Shown: positions 11,388 through 23,762, counted from the stretch's first letter. The stretch is DNA of 64,000 bases from Hymenopus coronatus (GCA_030762935.1 CM060895.1:35243501-35307500), one strand, 5' to 3'. The notes: generated by a model from the sequence alone, not told the origin. A program made the numbers and translations.

Positions 11388-11887
11388 TATAGCATGTGAC
11401 ACATTCACATTACTTTCTCTACCTCGCTATTTATTAGCGGGTATACAAACATTCTTACGAAGGTTATTTTCTGCTAAATTTTAAACGAGATAAACCTTTG
11501 CAGATGCTGTCACATTTCTGTATTTCGTAATAGATACAAAGGAAAAATGTGATAGAGAAGTGTTTAAAAACTTAGGTATTGGGACTTTCAAAAGTCACTT
11601 CATACTTTATACTCTATAAATATTACAATATTTGAGATAGGATAAAAACAAAAGAAGTCATATACTGCGTAAGCAATGGGATTTGGGTTTCTTTTGTTTT
11701 TTCAGTTCAACGTTACCATAGGTACATTGGTGTTGAATAAAACGCGCACACCCATACACACTTGCACCTTTTTCTAAAAACTTTTTTGGATTCAGTGGAT
11801 TTCAAAACATATTTTCGGTGAAATCTCGATATCGAATTTTTTAGTAGAATACCATACTCCCCCTGCTTACTATACGAGAGAGTAAAA
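11388..11887 (-). repeat. RepA copy, reverse, internally deleted
   Basis: The E end (TGTGACACATTCACATTACT, TTTCTCTACC) and the hairpin side (TTTTCGGTGAAATCTCGATA, ending GAGAGAGTAAAAG) are both present. The middle is much shortened and diverged. Confidence 0.65.
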
Positions 11888-12243
11888 GAAAAATTAATTG
11901 TTGCTATTAATTATATTAGTCTTTTGTTTCACCTGCCCAATAGCCTTGCATTTCTTTGGAGACATTTAAAAACTATTTAATAAGCTATTAAAGAATTAAA
12001 ACTCTTAACTCTCAAAACCATTAAAATGGTTTATCATGAATGTAATTGACATCCACATTGTCACTTTTGGCCTGCTTTGTCTTTATTTGTAGAATAATAT
12101 TTAAGAAAGGGCACTATAATCTAGATTACTATAAGTAACTACTAAGGAAATATAAGAGAGATAAACACAAAATAAAATAAAAAATAATACAGAATAAATG
12201 ACCATATGAAGTTGAAGAAGAATAAGAAGTTGTATCAAGTCGT
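11888..12243. other. AT-rich sequence with no recognised feature
   Basis: I see nothing supportable in this interval. Confidence 0.4.
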
Positions 12244-12330
12244 CCACAGTGGTCTAGGGGTAAATCTAGGTCCCAAGGTTTCGGATTTAAACCCGACGGA
12301 GGGCGGTAGATTTTTGGTTCCATGTCTTAG
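12244..12330 (+). mobile_element. tRNA-like SINE head (SINE-G)
   Basis: GTGGTCTAGGGGTAAATCTA resembles an A box, and TCGGATTTAAACCCGACGG resembles a T arm with B box. This is the only copy noticed in the window. Confidence 0.4.
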
Positions 12331-13794
12331 ATTTACAGCACTTAAAAGAACCTCAAGCCTCGATACCATCACTTTCTTCTCCAAAGAAGAAAAACATAAA
12401 GAACAAAGAATTTTAAAGCAAAATACATATGTACTAAATACAATTTCAACTATTGCAATAATTTAAAAGAATAATTTGTTTGCCTCTAGTACCCACGTCA
12501 TCCCCTTCTCAATTACACAGACACTCCTGGAAATTTTACCAAAAACCTGTTTTCATAATTCTTAATTTTCTACCTTAAATCAGTGAACTTCTTTCTTCTA
12601 ATTCTTCAGTCCTCAACAGACGACCCAGAACAGAAAGATTAGCTGTTTAGAATTTTGTAGATTGAAAGAGTCGTTTGCACTTCATCTGTAGCACGCGTTT
12701 CAAACATGCGGTGGGCCATTTGTGTTATTTTCTCCACATTTTCATCAGAAGTACTAAAATACTTCGGATATTACTGTAGTTTATCCAGACAAACAATTTT
12801 TAAAATTTCATCGGATTAATTTTTACCACCATAGTTTTTCATCTTGCGTAATAATTGACTGGGTTTTATATCTGCAATATCGAGTTTGCTAACAAGCTTT
12901 CTAATGGTCTTTCCTTTGTCAATGCATACTTATTACTTACTTCCTCATTACAAGGTCCCAGATGTTTTCAACGAATCTCGGCTTAAATTGAGCAAGAAGA
13001 TAATTTAATTTTGTTGTATTTTAATGTTTCAGTATTACTTAACACATACTAAAGCTTATTTTGCAAATTTTATTACTACAGTTTGTTAATTTTTATCGAC
13101 TTCTTCACTTGACTTCTCCAAAGAAGAAACATGAAAATGGAACATTAGAACAAGATAAAGTGACATGTACTATGCACAATTCAATTAACACAATTTTAAA
13201 AGAAATAAATTTATTGTTTTAGTGCACAAACTGCTGCTGTTACATAATACAGCTTGATTTGGTTAATTTGCTACCAAGCGATTGTAGCGTCTTTTTTTAT
13301 GTAGCTCATGATTAATGCAAGAAATGATATAGTGAATAATGCGTTAACTCTCTGCTTCTTTGCTATTTTGCTACTTCAAACCGTGAGGAGGATCATGATG
13401 ATGACGGGGTGGACTCTTAAGTAGTGATTCCCTTTTATACATAGTTAACGCTTCGGCTTCCTCCATGACAATATAAGTGATTCAAAAGTGTTTTTACAAA
13501 GCTTGCGGCTGTATTCCTTACATCGAAAAACGAAAATAGGTTCATATAAACATATGCTCCAAAATCCTTCGTTTTCGCGTTATTAATTCATTAATGGAAA
13601 TTTACGATCAACGGCTTTCCAGGTACAATCCAACAACTTCATTTATCAATGCACTCACTCACAGAAGGCTTTGATACTTTTTATCCTGCAAAGTATGTCT
13701 TACAGATGCTGTCTGCCGGACTTTATTCAGAGTAACTTCTCAAGAAGTACAAATAAGAAGAAAGATACGGTTTATTCTGGCACATTCTAATCTC
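12331..13794. other. AT-rich unannotated stretch
   Basis: A motif TTCTCCAAAGAAGAAA recurs near 12379 and 13112, which hints at a weak dispersed repeat. No coding signal is recognised. Confidence 0.35.
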
Positions 13795-14064
13795 ATTGTT
13801 GGAGGTGCACTGGCTGGTATCTACCATGATAGATGAATAGGTAGAGGAGCATCAGTCCTGTCTTTGGGAGCACCTTAAACAGTTGGCTTGTAGAAAGCAT
13901 CCCGGATGAAGAAAATATTAATCGACGTGTCACGGAAGCCTACGAAACAATTTGACACTGATATGGAGTATTTGGCAGCGTACGACAGTCTATACTACGG
14001 CGACAGCATGCGTTCAAGAATTTGCTAAGGGTTGTGTTTATGTTGAACACCTCCTAAAAGCTGA
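13795..14064 (+). pseudogene. C-terminal remnant of a Tc1/mariner-type transposase
   Basis: Across the forward frames the order of blocks fits the C-terminus of arthropod IS630/Tc1/mariner-like transposases. IGRGAS lies near 13836, CLWEHLK near 13860, INRRVTEAYETI near 13916, VFGSVRQS near 13968, and ACVQEF with VEHLL near 14008-14055. The usual WPPRSPDL segment, which carries a catalytic acid, is missing between the first two blocks. Frame changes and stops occur between blocks, so it is dead. No terminal inverted repeats were located. The match is by pattern memory and needs a profile search. Confidence 0.55.
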
Positions 14065-14821
14065 CAACGTCAAAACTAGATTAATATGTCGCGTTCAATG
14101 GTTTTATTATTCATATTTTGAACCTCATTAATTTGAAAACAAAGAATTTTGGGACATATCTTAATATGAAAATTTTTCTTGTTTTGATGTAAGAAGCCAT
14201 CCCCAATCAGCCTTTATATATGATCCTCATTAGTACTAAAATTGGTTATCTTTGAAGTTTCAGAAATGATATTCTGTTAAGGATGGGAATTAAAATCCTT
14301 TACACCTTCATTAAGGTTTTCAAAATCTCTCATCTGTTGAGTGCTTCAGCGAGATTCAATTAATTCGATCACATAGTGTTTCTTTGTTCAGTGAGTCCTA
14401 AATCACATTCAGAGAGGGCAGCATTTCCATCACTACGTGACTTCACTGTTAAAAAGCTGATGTTTTATGTTAGTCGCTCAAAGAACATGAATATAAAAAC
14501 CGTTTCTCTACAGTGGTGCTTACTCAGGAAAGTCCAAACGGAAGCAGGCACTATCTGTCACTGCGAAGCAATGCTAATCAGGGCTCATCAGAGGAAATCA
14601 CCTGCTCGACACGGACAAATCGCTGCACCCCCTCATCCTTTTGAGCGCCTGGGATGTCCCAATATCCGGCACAGAGGGATATGGCTGCTCATTATCCACC
14701 CTACACATTTGTGATTCTCCTAGAGGGAACAAGACTTTGCTGGTCACAGAACGGCGAAAACTCACTGGCTTGTATTATCCATCCTAAAGAGAGCCTTGTA
14801 GTTTGTGCATTGTTTAAAAAG
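14065..14821. other. Unannotated stretch with one longer open frame
   Basis: A 112-codon open frame on the plus strand (14376-14714) starts with ATG and has normal composition. It shows no recognisable domain, signal peptide or repeat similarity. It could be a chance frame or part of an unknown transposon, so I do not call it a gene. Confidence 0.3.
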
Positions 14822-14981
14822 ATCTCATGTATTCCATTCCTATGACTTTCTCTATGTGTTTTGCAAACAAAATATTTTTACAAAATATCCATTTATCTAC
14901 GTCATGCTAATCAAGATAAACATTATAGAATTGTCTTATTAATTACTTCCTTGTAAACAGAAGTGAAATAAGCGAATGTAC
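14822..14981 (-). repeat. RepA fragment, reverse, E end
   Basis: CATGTATTCCATTCCTATGA with CTTTCTCTATG and then ACTTCCTTGTAAACAGAAG are the E end and the X block of RepA. The rest is lost. Confidence 0.65.
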
Positions 14982-17900
14982 AGATAATAAAATCTATCAA
15001 AAATTATCGCTATGTTAAACAATTGAAATTCAGCTTTTCTTTTCCTCTTGTCTGCTGCTGTATTTTCTGTCCTTTTATTTTTGAAATTATATCTTTTATT
15101 CGGATTGTATAATGAATAAAAATGAAATATATTTAATTTAATTTTTATTGCCACTTAGCTTCTACATAGTTTCGAATTTTACTTTGTACGATGAGAGTTA
15201 GATCTGGTCGAACTGAAGTTTTTCTTGCCGAGTCCAGTTTCACCTCTAATGCTTTGCTATAGCTCCAGTGGCTTAAAGCATTTAAAAATGGTGCCTGGTG
15301 ACCAATTATACCTTTTTTGTATTCAGGAACGTTAAATTATTTTATAGAATTAAAATAAAAATCGATTTTTTGTGATTTTTCATGAAATTTCAGGCATACA
15401 TACCCTTAAGAGTGTTATTGAGCCCTTCAAATCAGATGTACCAATTTATTTAATATCTATGGCGTGTAAGCCTAGAATTTTGCAGAGAATTAGGAAATTG
15501 TTCCACGGACACTAGAGAGATTGAAATAGAGTTCACTTCACCAGCTCTGAGCTTTAAATTGCAACACCATTTTAGATTTCTTGTCTATTATTTGTTGATC
15601 CATTTATTAACATTATATAATATCATTTTAATAATATTTTAAGTTAATGTGAAGTTTAATAAGAACGATAGCTTTTCTATAAGTATAAAATATCACTTTT
15701 ATGAATAAATATTCATAACTAATATTTGGGTTGCTTAAACATAACCTAAAGCTCACGCACATGTGGTTTTATAGTAGTGACAAAATGCGCAGAAGTTTAA
15801 AAAGGAACATTGTCTGAGCCTTGTAATTCAGGCCAACTTGCTTCGCGTATCTGAACCTGTAAGTAATTCGTTTTCCAATCAACCGCGCACAAGATAAACT
15901 CGTGATTATGGCTGATACATAAAAAAGTTTGATATGTGAAGACTAATCACTACATTAATAAAAATAATAATAATGCTTGAACCAACCAAGTGCTTTTTTG
16001 TTGAAAAATAAAAACATTGTAAAGCAGAATAAATTAGCTACTGAATTAATAACATGTCCACCATATCGGTCCAGCTTTTAGTGAAATGCTTATCTTATAG
16101 TGTCTGAATTTGCTATTTTTTCTCAATTGCAAATCAATCATTAATTGAAAAGAAAATAGCCTTATAATCACAGTAATAAAGTCGTGTTATTTGGTGTAAC
16201 GTGAAAGTAAAGTGTGTACTTTTATGTTAAAAAAGAGTTACCTTTTTGTATTTTTTTCTACAAAATGACAAATATGTAAACATGATGAAAGTATGCCATC
16301 TTCTATTTTTGAAAGTATATCTGGAGCAAAATATATAATATTAAAAAGTAACTTTTATAATGCTTATCCGCAGTTTTTGTTTTTCTTTTAAAAAGCGCAA
16401 TGCCCCGCCCATTTTGGTACGACAGCTGAAGTGACAGCTTCCGTTAGGCTGTAAAAAGCATGCATATGCTCTCAATAATGATTCAAGCCCAAGATAGAAA
16501 GAAATATGAAAGGTTCACTTAAATTCATATTTATCACTATTTGATGTGAATAATAAGCTGTAAATCTCCAAAAACGTAGAACTCAACAAATAGTACTAAC
16601 ATAATAAATAAAAAATACTAGCAAGATTCTCATTCTAGTGATGCTAACATGTACGCTAATTTCCAAATCCTAAATCTGGGTGTTGTAAATATACCACCAA
16701 TATCAACCAATTATTTGGGTTTTTCTTCAACACATGTGTTCAAAAGTGGCTATGGATGAATGAAGTCACCGTATGGATGGTTGGCTGAAGAGACATCCTT
16801 GAGTGACACTTCTTCAGAACCTGTCCAACTGCACATTCTATCCGTTTCTTGTTAGAGAAGTTTCGTTGTTCAGATTTGGCCAAAATATGGTTTGCACTGA
16901 ACTAAATGTTTTCACATACCTTGAAATAGGATTATATTATATCTATATGTGTGCTTAAAATGGACCTCAGTGAAGTATCTGCTCGTGTATTCTCAACAAA
17001 AAATCTTCCAGTACAATCGTCATGACAAGTGGGAATTCTATGATGTAATTTGGTTTTCTTTTGAAATCAGGCGCATTTGGTGGCAAACTTTGTGTAACTT
17101 TTCATTTGTTAAGTTCACTGTGCTCTGATCAGAGAAATAGCCATCTGACGAGGCCAGATGTTTCTCAACAGGAGGCTCAGAGAGTGCCTGCTCTGAGCGG
17201 ACAAAAGTTAAACGTGTGCGTTTAAGTCGCCAAGTGCGAGAAACAGTTGTCGGAAAAAGAAGTATTTACCCTGGCACTTCAGAAAATTGATGATCTCACA
17301 CACAGGAAGCGGAAATTCACAATGGGGCACCAACTCAAAAGCCACAAACCGATCGTGCTTTGCGGATGATGCCCTCTCCGGTTGACATCATTGCTGGTGC
17401 CATTTTTCACTTGTTCAGTCGAGAACTCTTGTTAATTTATTTTTTATGAAGAGGGAGGAGTGGGAACACTTGCAGGGTTTGTAAAGCAAGTGCCTCGCGT
17501 TTAAGGCTCTTTGTTTTAAACACCTACAAAAGAATCCATCCGGATGCCCTTTTGTCAAATGAACCGCCATGCTCAAAAAGTTTTCTGAAGTGCCCACTTT
17601 TGTTTTCTTTGAATGCACCTGTTAGGGTGTTTTTGATGTCATTTAACATCTACATTTTAAGCACTATTTGAAAGACCTCCCATACAACGTGCACTCTTCG
17701 GCTAGCCCCCCAAAAAGCCTTTTGTCATGGGAAAAACTGGTTGACGATATTTGTTTTTGACACATGCACAGTTGCAATCGCTGACGTCAGTGGTTTGCTT
17801 CCTCTTGACCCTTGATTTAGTATATTATAGTGAGAAACGGCACGTGTCAACAATAAACGCCAATTAAAAATCTGCTATCGAGATATTGTATAATGTACGT

Positions 17901-18888
17901 GTTAATCTGAATTCATCAGGGGTGGGCCCTCAGCAAATGACATTTTAAGATTCTTTGGAGACTGAAGAAAAAATATTTTGTCAAATGGGCTTGATATAGA
18001 TAGTTGGAAATTTATTATACTACAAAATAAATGCATATATATTTACTAGTTGCATCAACTTGATATTCATATGTTATGCTATAACATTGGAGCACCAACC
18101 TCTAAACAACTCTGTGACCAAATATGTCGCTGCGGTTGTATCCATTTTTGAGATTTGATTTAAAATTTTGAGATTTTATTTTTATTTTTAAATACTAAAA
18201 CTAGCAATTATCATAATCGTATTGATAATATTATTGCATATCAAAGTATGGCTAAATTGAATGACTTCTGTAAATGAGCCTGTATATAAAAACATACTTT
18301 ACATTTTTCTGAAGTGAGCACTGTAGATTAACTAAGACCTAATTGCTTTAGTTTGGAGCTTGAAAAGTATTAAAAGGACTTACTGAAATTAATGAAAGTC
18401 TTGTAACTATAGATATAAAAGTTAATTCGAATCATTTTATAAACAGATGCTATTTATCTGTGTTTCATTCTGCTAACTACAGCAGTATTATGCTTAATCC
18501 ATATAAGCTTTGAGTTTAAAGCTCTTTCAGGTCTGATAATATTTACTTCAAATGGACCTTACTTTTTACATATTTCTCTTTCTATGAAATAGTTTAATGC
18601 ACATTCGATTTCGTAATACAGACTTGGCTTTAAACCGCGGTTTGACAGTGCATTAAATCTCTGAGAAGATTGTCAACACGCGAACTAACGCTGATGTTTT
18701 GAAATGTTAGGTTTACGAATACTGCTAGTATTTTCTTTCTAGAAACGTTCTGTAGACAACAAAAAGACAACTAATTTTCATCTATGCTCAACATTCTTTA
18801 AAAAGCAAATTGACTGTCTAATACAGCTGTTAATACGACTGTATCGAATTAACTTCATTTTTCGATTACAGATGTTAGTAAACTGTAT
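14982..18888. other. Long AT-rich tract without recognised genes
   Basis: About 3.9 kb without RepA or SINE landmarks. A slightly GC-richer part spans 17080-17830. Its minus strand has open stretches (17038-17262 and 17415-17618) that I examined and could not assign. The rest is A/T-rich with poly-T and poly-A runs. Confidence 0.4.
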
Positions 18889-19995
18889 TTTTACTTTCTT
18901 TACCAAGTACTTTATAGTGCACACTAGGCAGAGAGGGTATTGCTTTCCATCCAAAAATTTGATACCGCGATTTTACCAGAAATACACTTTTTTGAGAACC
19001 ACTGAATCTAAAAAATAACATTTATAGAAAAAGGTCCCTGTGTGTGCGTGTCTGTCTGTGGACAACGCAACTCAAAAACGGAAAATCCATTGAATGCCAA
19101 ACTTCTAGAAACTTAATTTCAATATATTTCAGAGATTCGACACGAAGATTTTCGGTTACACAGGGAAATATATGCTTTAGGATCTCCTGTATCCAACAAA
19201 AAAAAAATTAGAAAAATGTCTGCGTGTATGAGTGTGTGTTTCCGTGAGTGCATGTGTCTGTGAACATGGTTACTCGAAATCGAAAAGTTGGTAAAATACC
19301 AAATATGGTATTTTAGTTTAGTTTCTTCCAGGAATGCAACACGAAGATTTTCAAGAAAACCCCCCCCCCCACCCTCAACTACACTTTACGTGGAAAAAGC
19401 TTCGAAACTTTTGATTTTTTCAAAAATGGCTCGAACGTTTGGATTAAAATATTGTACATTAAAGATATTTACATGGCAAATAAAATGTAAATCTTGAATT
19501 TTCTAAGAATAACCTCTGAAGATCTTTCGATTCTGGATGATTTCTGTACAGCTGGTAAACCTAAGAAATAGATAAGAACTTACTAATTAAAAGATATAAA
19601 TATCATTAAAACACCAAATTTATGTTATATACTTTTTGTGGTAGAGTTAACTACTTTTGAGGTATTCCGAGTTCCTGGTTTCAGTTTTAAAGTATTTCAA
19701 GTTTTCTCAAATGGAAGACATCTTTTTTTTCTTTCGTGTCTCTTTTGCTTAGTCCTAGCAAGCGAAGAGAATAGAATTTCAATTGTTTCACATAGCGGTA
19801 ATGATTTGACTATCACTTTAGTCTGTGCATTCCATTATTTCCATTCTACTTATAAAGAAGCAAGTAATACGACTAATTCTGGCAATGTTTGTCCTGATTA
19901 GAATGATGTAGACAAAAGTATAATCTTTTGTAAGGAAAGTTTGTTTCTGGGACATCTAGAGAAAGTCATATGAATTGAACACATGGGAATTTTAG
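18889..19995 (+). repeat. RepA copy, forward, with an internal duplication
   Basis: It starts TTTTTACTTTCTTTACC and ends ATCTAGAGAAAGTCATATG. The block from the TTTACCAGAAATACAC region through the TG-rich tract to ACACGAAGATTTTC occurs twice, at about 18970-19154 and 19165-19355. The copy therefore has two diverged TG-rich tracts. The G block (TTGAATTTTCTAAGAATAAC) and X block follow once. Confidence 0.8.
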
Positions 19996-20774
19996 TATGA
20001 GATGAGCGTTTTAGTATGAGGAGCTGCTGAAAACGCAGCGCGATCGCTCACTGCTGATACGCGCACTAGTGGAGATCTAATGCAGATGTTGGACAATAGC
20101 CTCTGGAGAGCACTTGAGCATTTTCACGCTACAGTATCTGATAGGAGGGAATCTCAGCTAAGATGCCCGAGGCGATATCTAAGGGTAAACAGAATAGTAA
20201 TTACACGATGAATCCCCCGGCTACAGATATCTACTGCACTGAACAATAATCAAACATTTGGAGCCAGCAGGATTACTGTAATATTGGGCTCAATCTCAAA
20301 GTAAAATTGTAAAATTTCGTAGAGTTACACCTGTTTTGATCTTAGATAGAAGCACAGGGCGGAAATGCTGAGGCAAGCCGCTATCTTGTGGCACTAAACA
20401 CTACCGTATACACCATACGCAACACATGTCGAAAGGACCTCTGATTTTTTAGTTAAAATTTCAATATATTTAGCGCATTTATGATTACCTAAAGCACATG
20501 TTGAAGCTCTTTTTCCGAGCTTTTGCAGTACAGATTAAAGGACGATGTAAGGGTAAAATCTCTAGTTGAAGGAATATTTAATACAATCATATTTTTTTGG
20601 CCTGTCAGAAGCTATTATTATAAATTGGTATTACTGCAGTAAACATCGCGGCAAGATCATAACTTAATTTTGTTCTAATTTCCTGCTCTAATACTACTGC
20701 TAATGTAACAAAAGGCTGTACCATATATTACAGCTTTGGCTTAAAGCTCCAGTAGAATGTTAATTAATTCTTTT
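19996..20774. other. Unannotated stretch
   Basis: A moderately GC-rich part (20010-20420) carries no motif I recognise on either strand. The remainder is AT-rich. Confidence 0.35.
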
Positions 20775-21376
20775 TGTATTATGAAAGCAATTACTTCCCT
20801 GTCACTGCGAATGTCTTTCGTTTCCTAACCCACTGCTTTAGCAATTTTATTCTTTTACGTGCTTTACACAACTTAGCAGTTTTGTTTTTCAACTTTAACA
20901 TTAATTTTCTCTTTCTTGAGCTTTGCATACAACACTATTGTCGGTATCAGTTTTCTGGGTGGCCTTTTTAGTTACTGTTTCACAAACAATTGGGGTTCTT
21001 CCACTATTTGGGGTCTATTTGGTGGTCTACGTCGAGATATAGGACATTTCTGCAAATAAGATGGATATGCAGGTAACAAAGGAAGAATAGCTTCTTCTGT
21101 TAGTCTACTAGATTGCCCTATTAAGTCCAAATCGTCGGATGTAAAGTTTTTTGAGCACACACCAGAAGTCGGAGTAGGTTGCCAATTTTATCTGCAAATT
21201 GCCTTCACCCACGCTTCTCTAAGGTCTTGATAATGTATAACATATTTCACTAGTATACCACCGAAAAAACATTTAAATAAGTACACCAACCTGTGTATTG
21301 AAACATTTCCTTTTTCTTGATTTTTGCTTCTTCTATTGGAAAAATAGCAACGAAATACCGCACACATATTAACCAT
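20775..21376 (-). pseudogene. THAP-domain protein, broken
   Basis: On the minus strand, from the ATG at 21374-21376, residues 4-10 read MCAVFRC, the first two cysteines of a C2CH THAP zinc finger. VSIHRL follows, then LREAWVKAICR, then an in-frame TAA at 21188-21190. After it come NWQPTPTSGVCSKNFT and a proline-rich PLLPAYPSYLQKC. THAP domains bind DNA and are found in P-element-like transposases and in host regulators. Two defects stand out: the stop, and N in place of the conserved H of the CxxH pair (CSKN). There are also about 20 extra residues between IHRL and LREAW, which could be an insertion or a tiny intron. Downstream, around 20860-20935, lysine-rich KLKKEKINVKVEKQN resembles the coiled coil that often follows THAP. 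Confidence 0.75.
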
Positions 21377-21691
21377 TATATTGGTTTAAAACTTATAGTC
21401 CAAAATGTACTGCTTAATTGACATTTAATACCACAAAATCGTATTTTGGGTACACATTTAAACCATACAAGGCGTACTTATCTCAAAAGTGTAGTGTCTA
21501 AATATGACGGTTTCACCAACTACAATGCATAAGGATGGGGCATTTCCGATCTAATCTCTCTCTATATCTGTGGGTAGAAGTGAACCAAATCAAACTTAAG
21601 CACATTATCTGTTAGGGCTATTGTTGGTTGTGCGCGTAGATCGGTTAAAAACCAACTACAAATTCCAATGATGCGACACGAACATTTTCGA

Positions 21692-21782
21692 GAAGACATG
21701 ATATCGTGTTGGATTTTTGGAACATACTAAACCTAAATACCAAGTTCAGTGTTTAACGGATATTTGTTTTTGAGTTATGCTG

Positions 21783-21853
<71 letters not shown>

Positions 21854-22002
21854 GCATTTTTCTATTTTTTTTTTTTTTTGGATTCAGGGAGTCTCAAAAC
21901 ATGTATTTCTAGTTGAAATCTCGATATCGTATTTTTGGTTGGAATACAATACCTTACTATCTACAATACTATGTAGATAGTAAATGTAGAGAAAGTAAAA
22001 AT
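21692..22002 (-). repeat. RepA copy, reverse, hairpin half with a long (CA)n
   Basis: It contains ATTTGTTTTTGAGTTATGCT, then the expanded (CA)n tract, GAAATCTCGATATCG and AATACAATACCTTACTATC. It ends GTAGAGAAAGTAAAAAT. Confidence 0.8.
21784..21851. repeat. (CA)n microsatellite, about 34 units
   Basis: An uninterrupted CA run sits at the position where other RepA copies have a short TG/CA-rich block. This suggests expansion from a seed within the repeat. Confidence 0.98.
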
Positions 22003-22034
22003 TAACTTTTTCAAGGCTTTTGCACAGTTTTCAC

Positions 22035-22270
22035 CTATGAGTGCCGGTCCCCATGGCCGCGCTCGCCAAGTGGCCGCGCTCGCTTGGTGCTTCGTAGCGC
22101 TGGGGATCGTGAGTTCGTGTCCCGCCTTGGGCATGGGTGTTATATGTTTGTGTAAATGTGTGTGTTTTAAAAGTAAGAAAACAGTAATAATACGGCAAAA
22201 CAAGGAACATAAAAGTAGGGTATACAGTGCCGGAGTACCGATCAGACTCCGGTACTGTATTTAAAAAAAA
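22035..22270 (+). mobile_element. tRNA-derived SINE (SINE-E)
   Basis: The GC-rich head has CGCTCGCCAAGTGGCCGCGC and the B-box-like GTGAGTTCGTGTCCCGCC. An A-rich body follows. The 3' end carries an inverted repeat, CAGTGCCGGAGT against ACTCCGGTACTG, and then a run of ten A. One copy was seen. It lies just beyond the hairpin end of a RepA copy. Confidence 0.6.
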
Positions 22271-22751
22271 AATGGTACCCTTAATAACGATAGCGGTAGA
22301 GAGAGTAATGTAAATACAATACATCAGAGTTTATCCCTTTCATTATAGTAATAATTCTGGTAATATTCACGGCGTCTGGTTGTGATACAATATATTTTGC
22401 CCTGCAAATTTTGGGATAAAATGTAGCTATTTTTTTACAAAGAACATTAATTGTAAAAAATAAATATTTATTTCAATTGTTTACCCAATCCGGAAGCAAT
22501 TCTCAGAGGAGTTCCTGAAATACATCTCACAGTGGCAATTTTATTCCAATTCCCTCTCTTTATTCTTACTCTAATTTAGTATTCTCATTAGAATTAGAAT
22601 TGATTTCTCTTTCAATCTTAGTTTCTACTCTGAGGGAATTGTTTCCTCTCATTCTTAGTTAATTGTTTTGAAAGAATCTGTTTTAAGAATTCTTTGATGA
22701 AAGGCGTAAGAATGACCAAGCATGCCTTCTAGTGTGCCCAGCTGCAACCGA
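22271..22751. other. AT-rich sequence with no recognised feature
   Basis: It includes imperfect repeats of a TCTCATTCTTAGTT/TCTCTTTCAATCTTAG type. No gene is seen. Confidence 0.35.
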
Positions 22752-22882
22752 ATTTTACTTTCTCTGGAACGAATGTACAATGTACAAAGTAGATAGAGTA
22801 TTGTATTCCACCCAAAAATTCGATAACGAGATTCCATCGGAAGAACATGCTTTGGGACGCCCTAAATAAAAAAAATTCTATG
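22752..22882 (+). repeat. RepA copy, forward, first part (interrupted)
   Basis: It starts TTTTACTTTCTCTGGAACG with the hairpin, then CACCCAAAAATTCGATAAC. A reverse RepA copy begins directly after it. The forward copy appears to resume at 23708-23762 with a TG-rich tract and GGCAGCATAGATAACAAAA. Confidence 0.75.
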
Positions 22883-22884
22883 TA

Positions 22885-23707
22885 CTAGATTCACATGACT
22901 TTCTCTACATTTCTCTAACAAATTAGGTGTTGTTCAATAAGCCTGTTTTTCTCTCTTCTTCATGCTAATCGAGATAAACATTAGTAGAGACGGTTACATT
23001 ACTTAGTCCCTTGTATATAAGTAGAAGGTAAATGAAGGGAATAAACGAGGCTAAACCGATATTCAAATGTTTTAAAATTGGTTGCAATGGGATTGAAACC
23101 CGTTTCATTCCATGGCCAGGTGTTGACAAGTTCCCGTATGATAAACGTATTTTAAAACTGAAACCAATAACATGGAGTATCTCAAAGACGGTCAACTCCA
23201 CGGAAAAAAGAAATCTGTATAACACAAATTGTGTGTTTTAATGAACTCTACATTTTTGTTAGTCAAGTTTTTGTCCATCTCTTACGATTTATCAGCAGTG
23301 CAAAATTCCGTAAAATTCATCCAGAATAAAGGTGCCTTCAGAGGCTATTCCCAGAAAATTCAAGATATGCGTTTTATTTGTCATGTAAATATTTTTATTA
23401 TATGGTACTTGAATCAAAATCGTTAAGTCGTTTTTGAGAAAATAAAGAATTTCAACAATTTTTCCATGTAAAGGGTAGTTGGGTGTGGGGGATTTTCTTG
23501 AGAATCTTTGTCGCACTGAACTTAAATATCAAGTTTGGTATTTCTTTTCGTTTTTGAGCTATGCTGCCCACAAACACACACGGACATTCTTCTAAAAATA
23601 CTTTTTTTTATTCAGGGGGCCTCAAAACATATTTCCGGTGAAATTTCGGTATTGAACTTTTGGGTGCAATACTATACCTTCTCTATACATTATGTGCATA
23701 GTGCACT
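22885..23707 (-). repeat. RepA copy, reverse, nested in a forward copy
   Basis: It runs from ATTCACATGACTTTCTCTAC through AGAGGCTATTCCCAGAAAAT, TTTTCGTTTTTGAGCTATGC and CATATTTCCGGTGAAATTTC to ACCTTCTCTATACATTATG. It is nearly full length, and both sides match one forward RepA copy. Confidence 0.8.
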
Positions 23708-23762
23708 TTAGTAACATGTCCATGTATGTGTGTGTGTGTGTTTTGGCAGCATAGATAACAAA
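23708..23762 (+). repeat. RepA forward copy, resumed TG-rich part
   Basis: GTCCATGTATGTGTGTGTG followed by GGCAGCATAGATAACAAAA matches the V and K modules that should follow 22882 in the forward copy. A second reverse copy begins right after the AAAA. Confidence 0.6.

Noticed and set aside
14376..14714. 112-codon plus-strand open frame
   Set aside because: It has no domain, leader, repeat relationship or splice context. At this length and number of frames it can occur by chance.
17038..17618. Minus-strand open stretches considered as zinc-finger or THAP-like
   Set aside because: Cysteine and histidine spacing does not fit either domain and no other family motif is present.
21777..21980. HTHTHT open frame on the plus strand
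   Set aside because: It is a translation of the (CA)n tract inside RepA.
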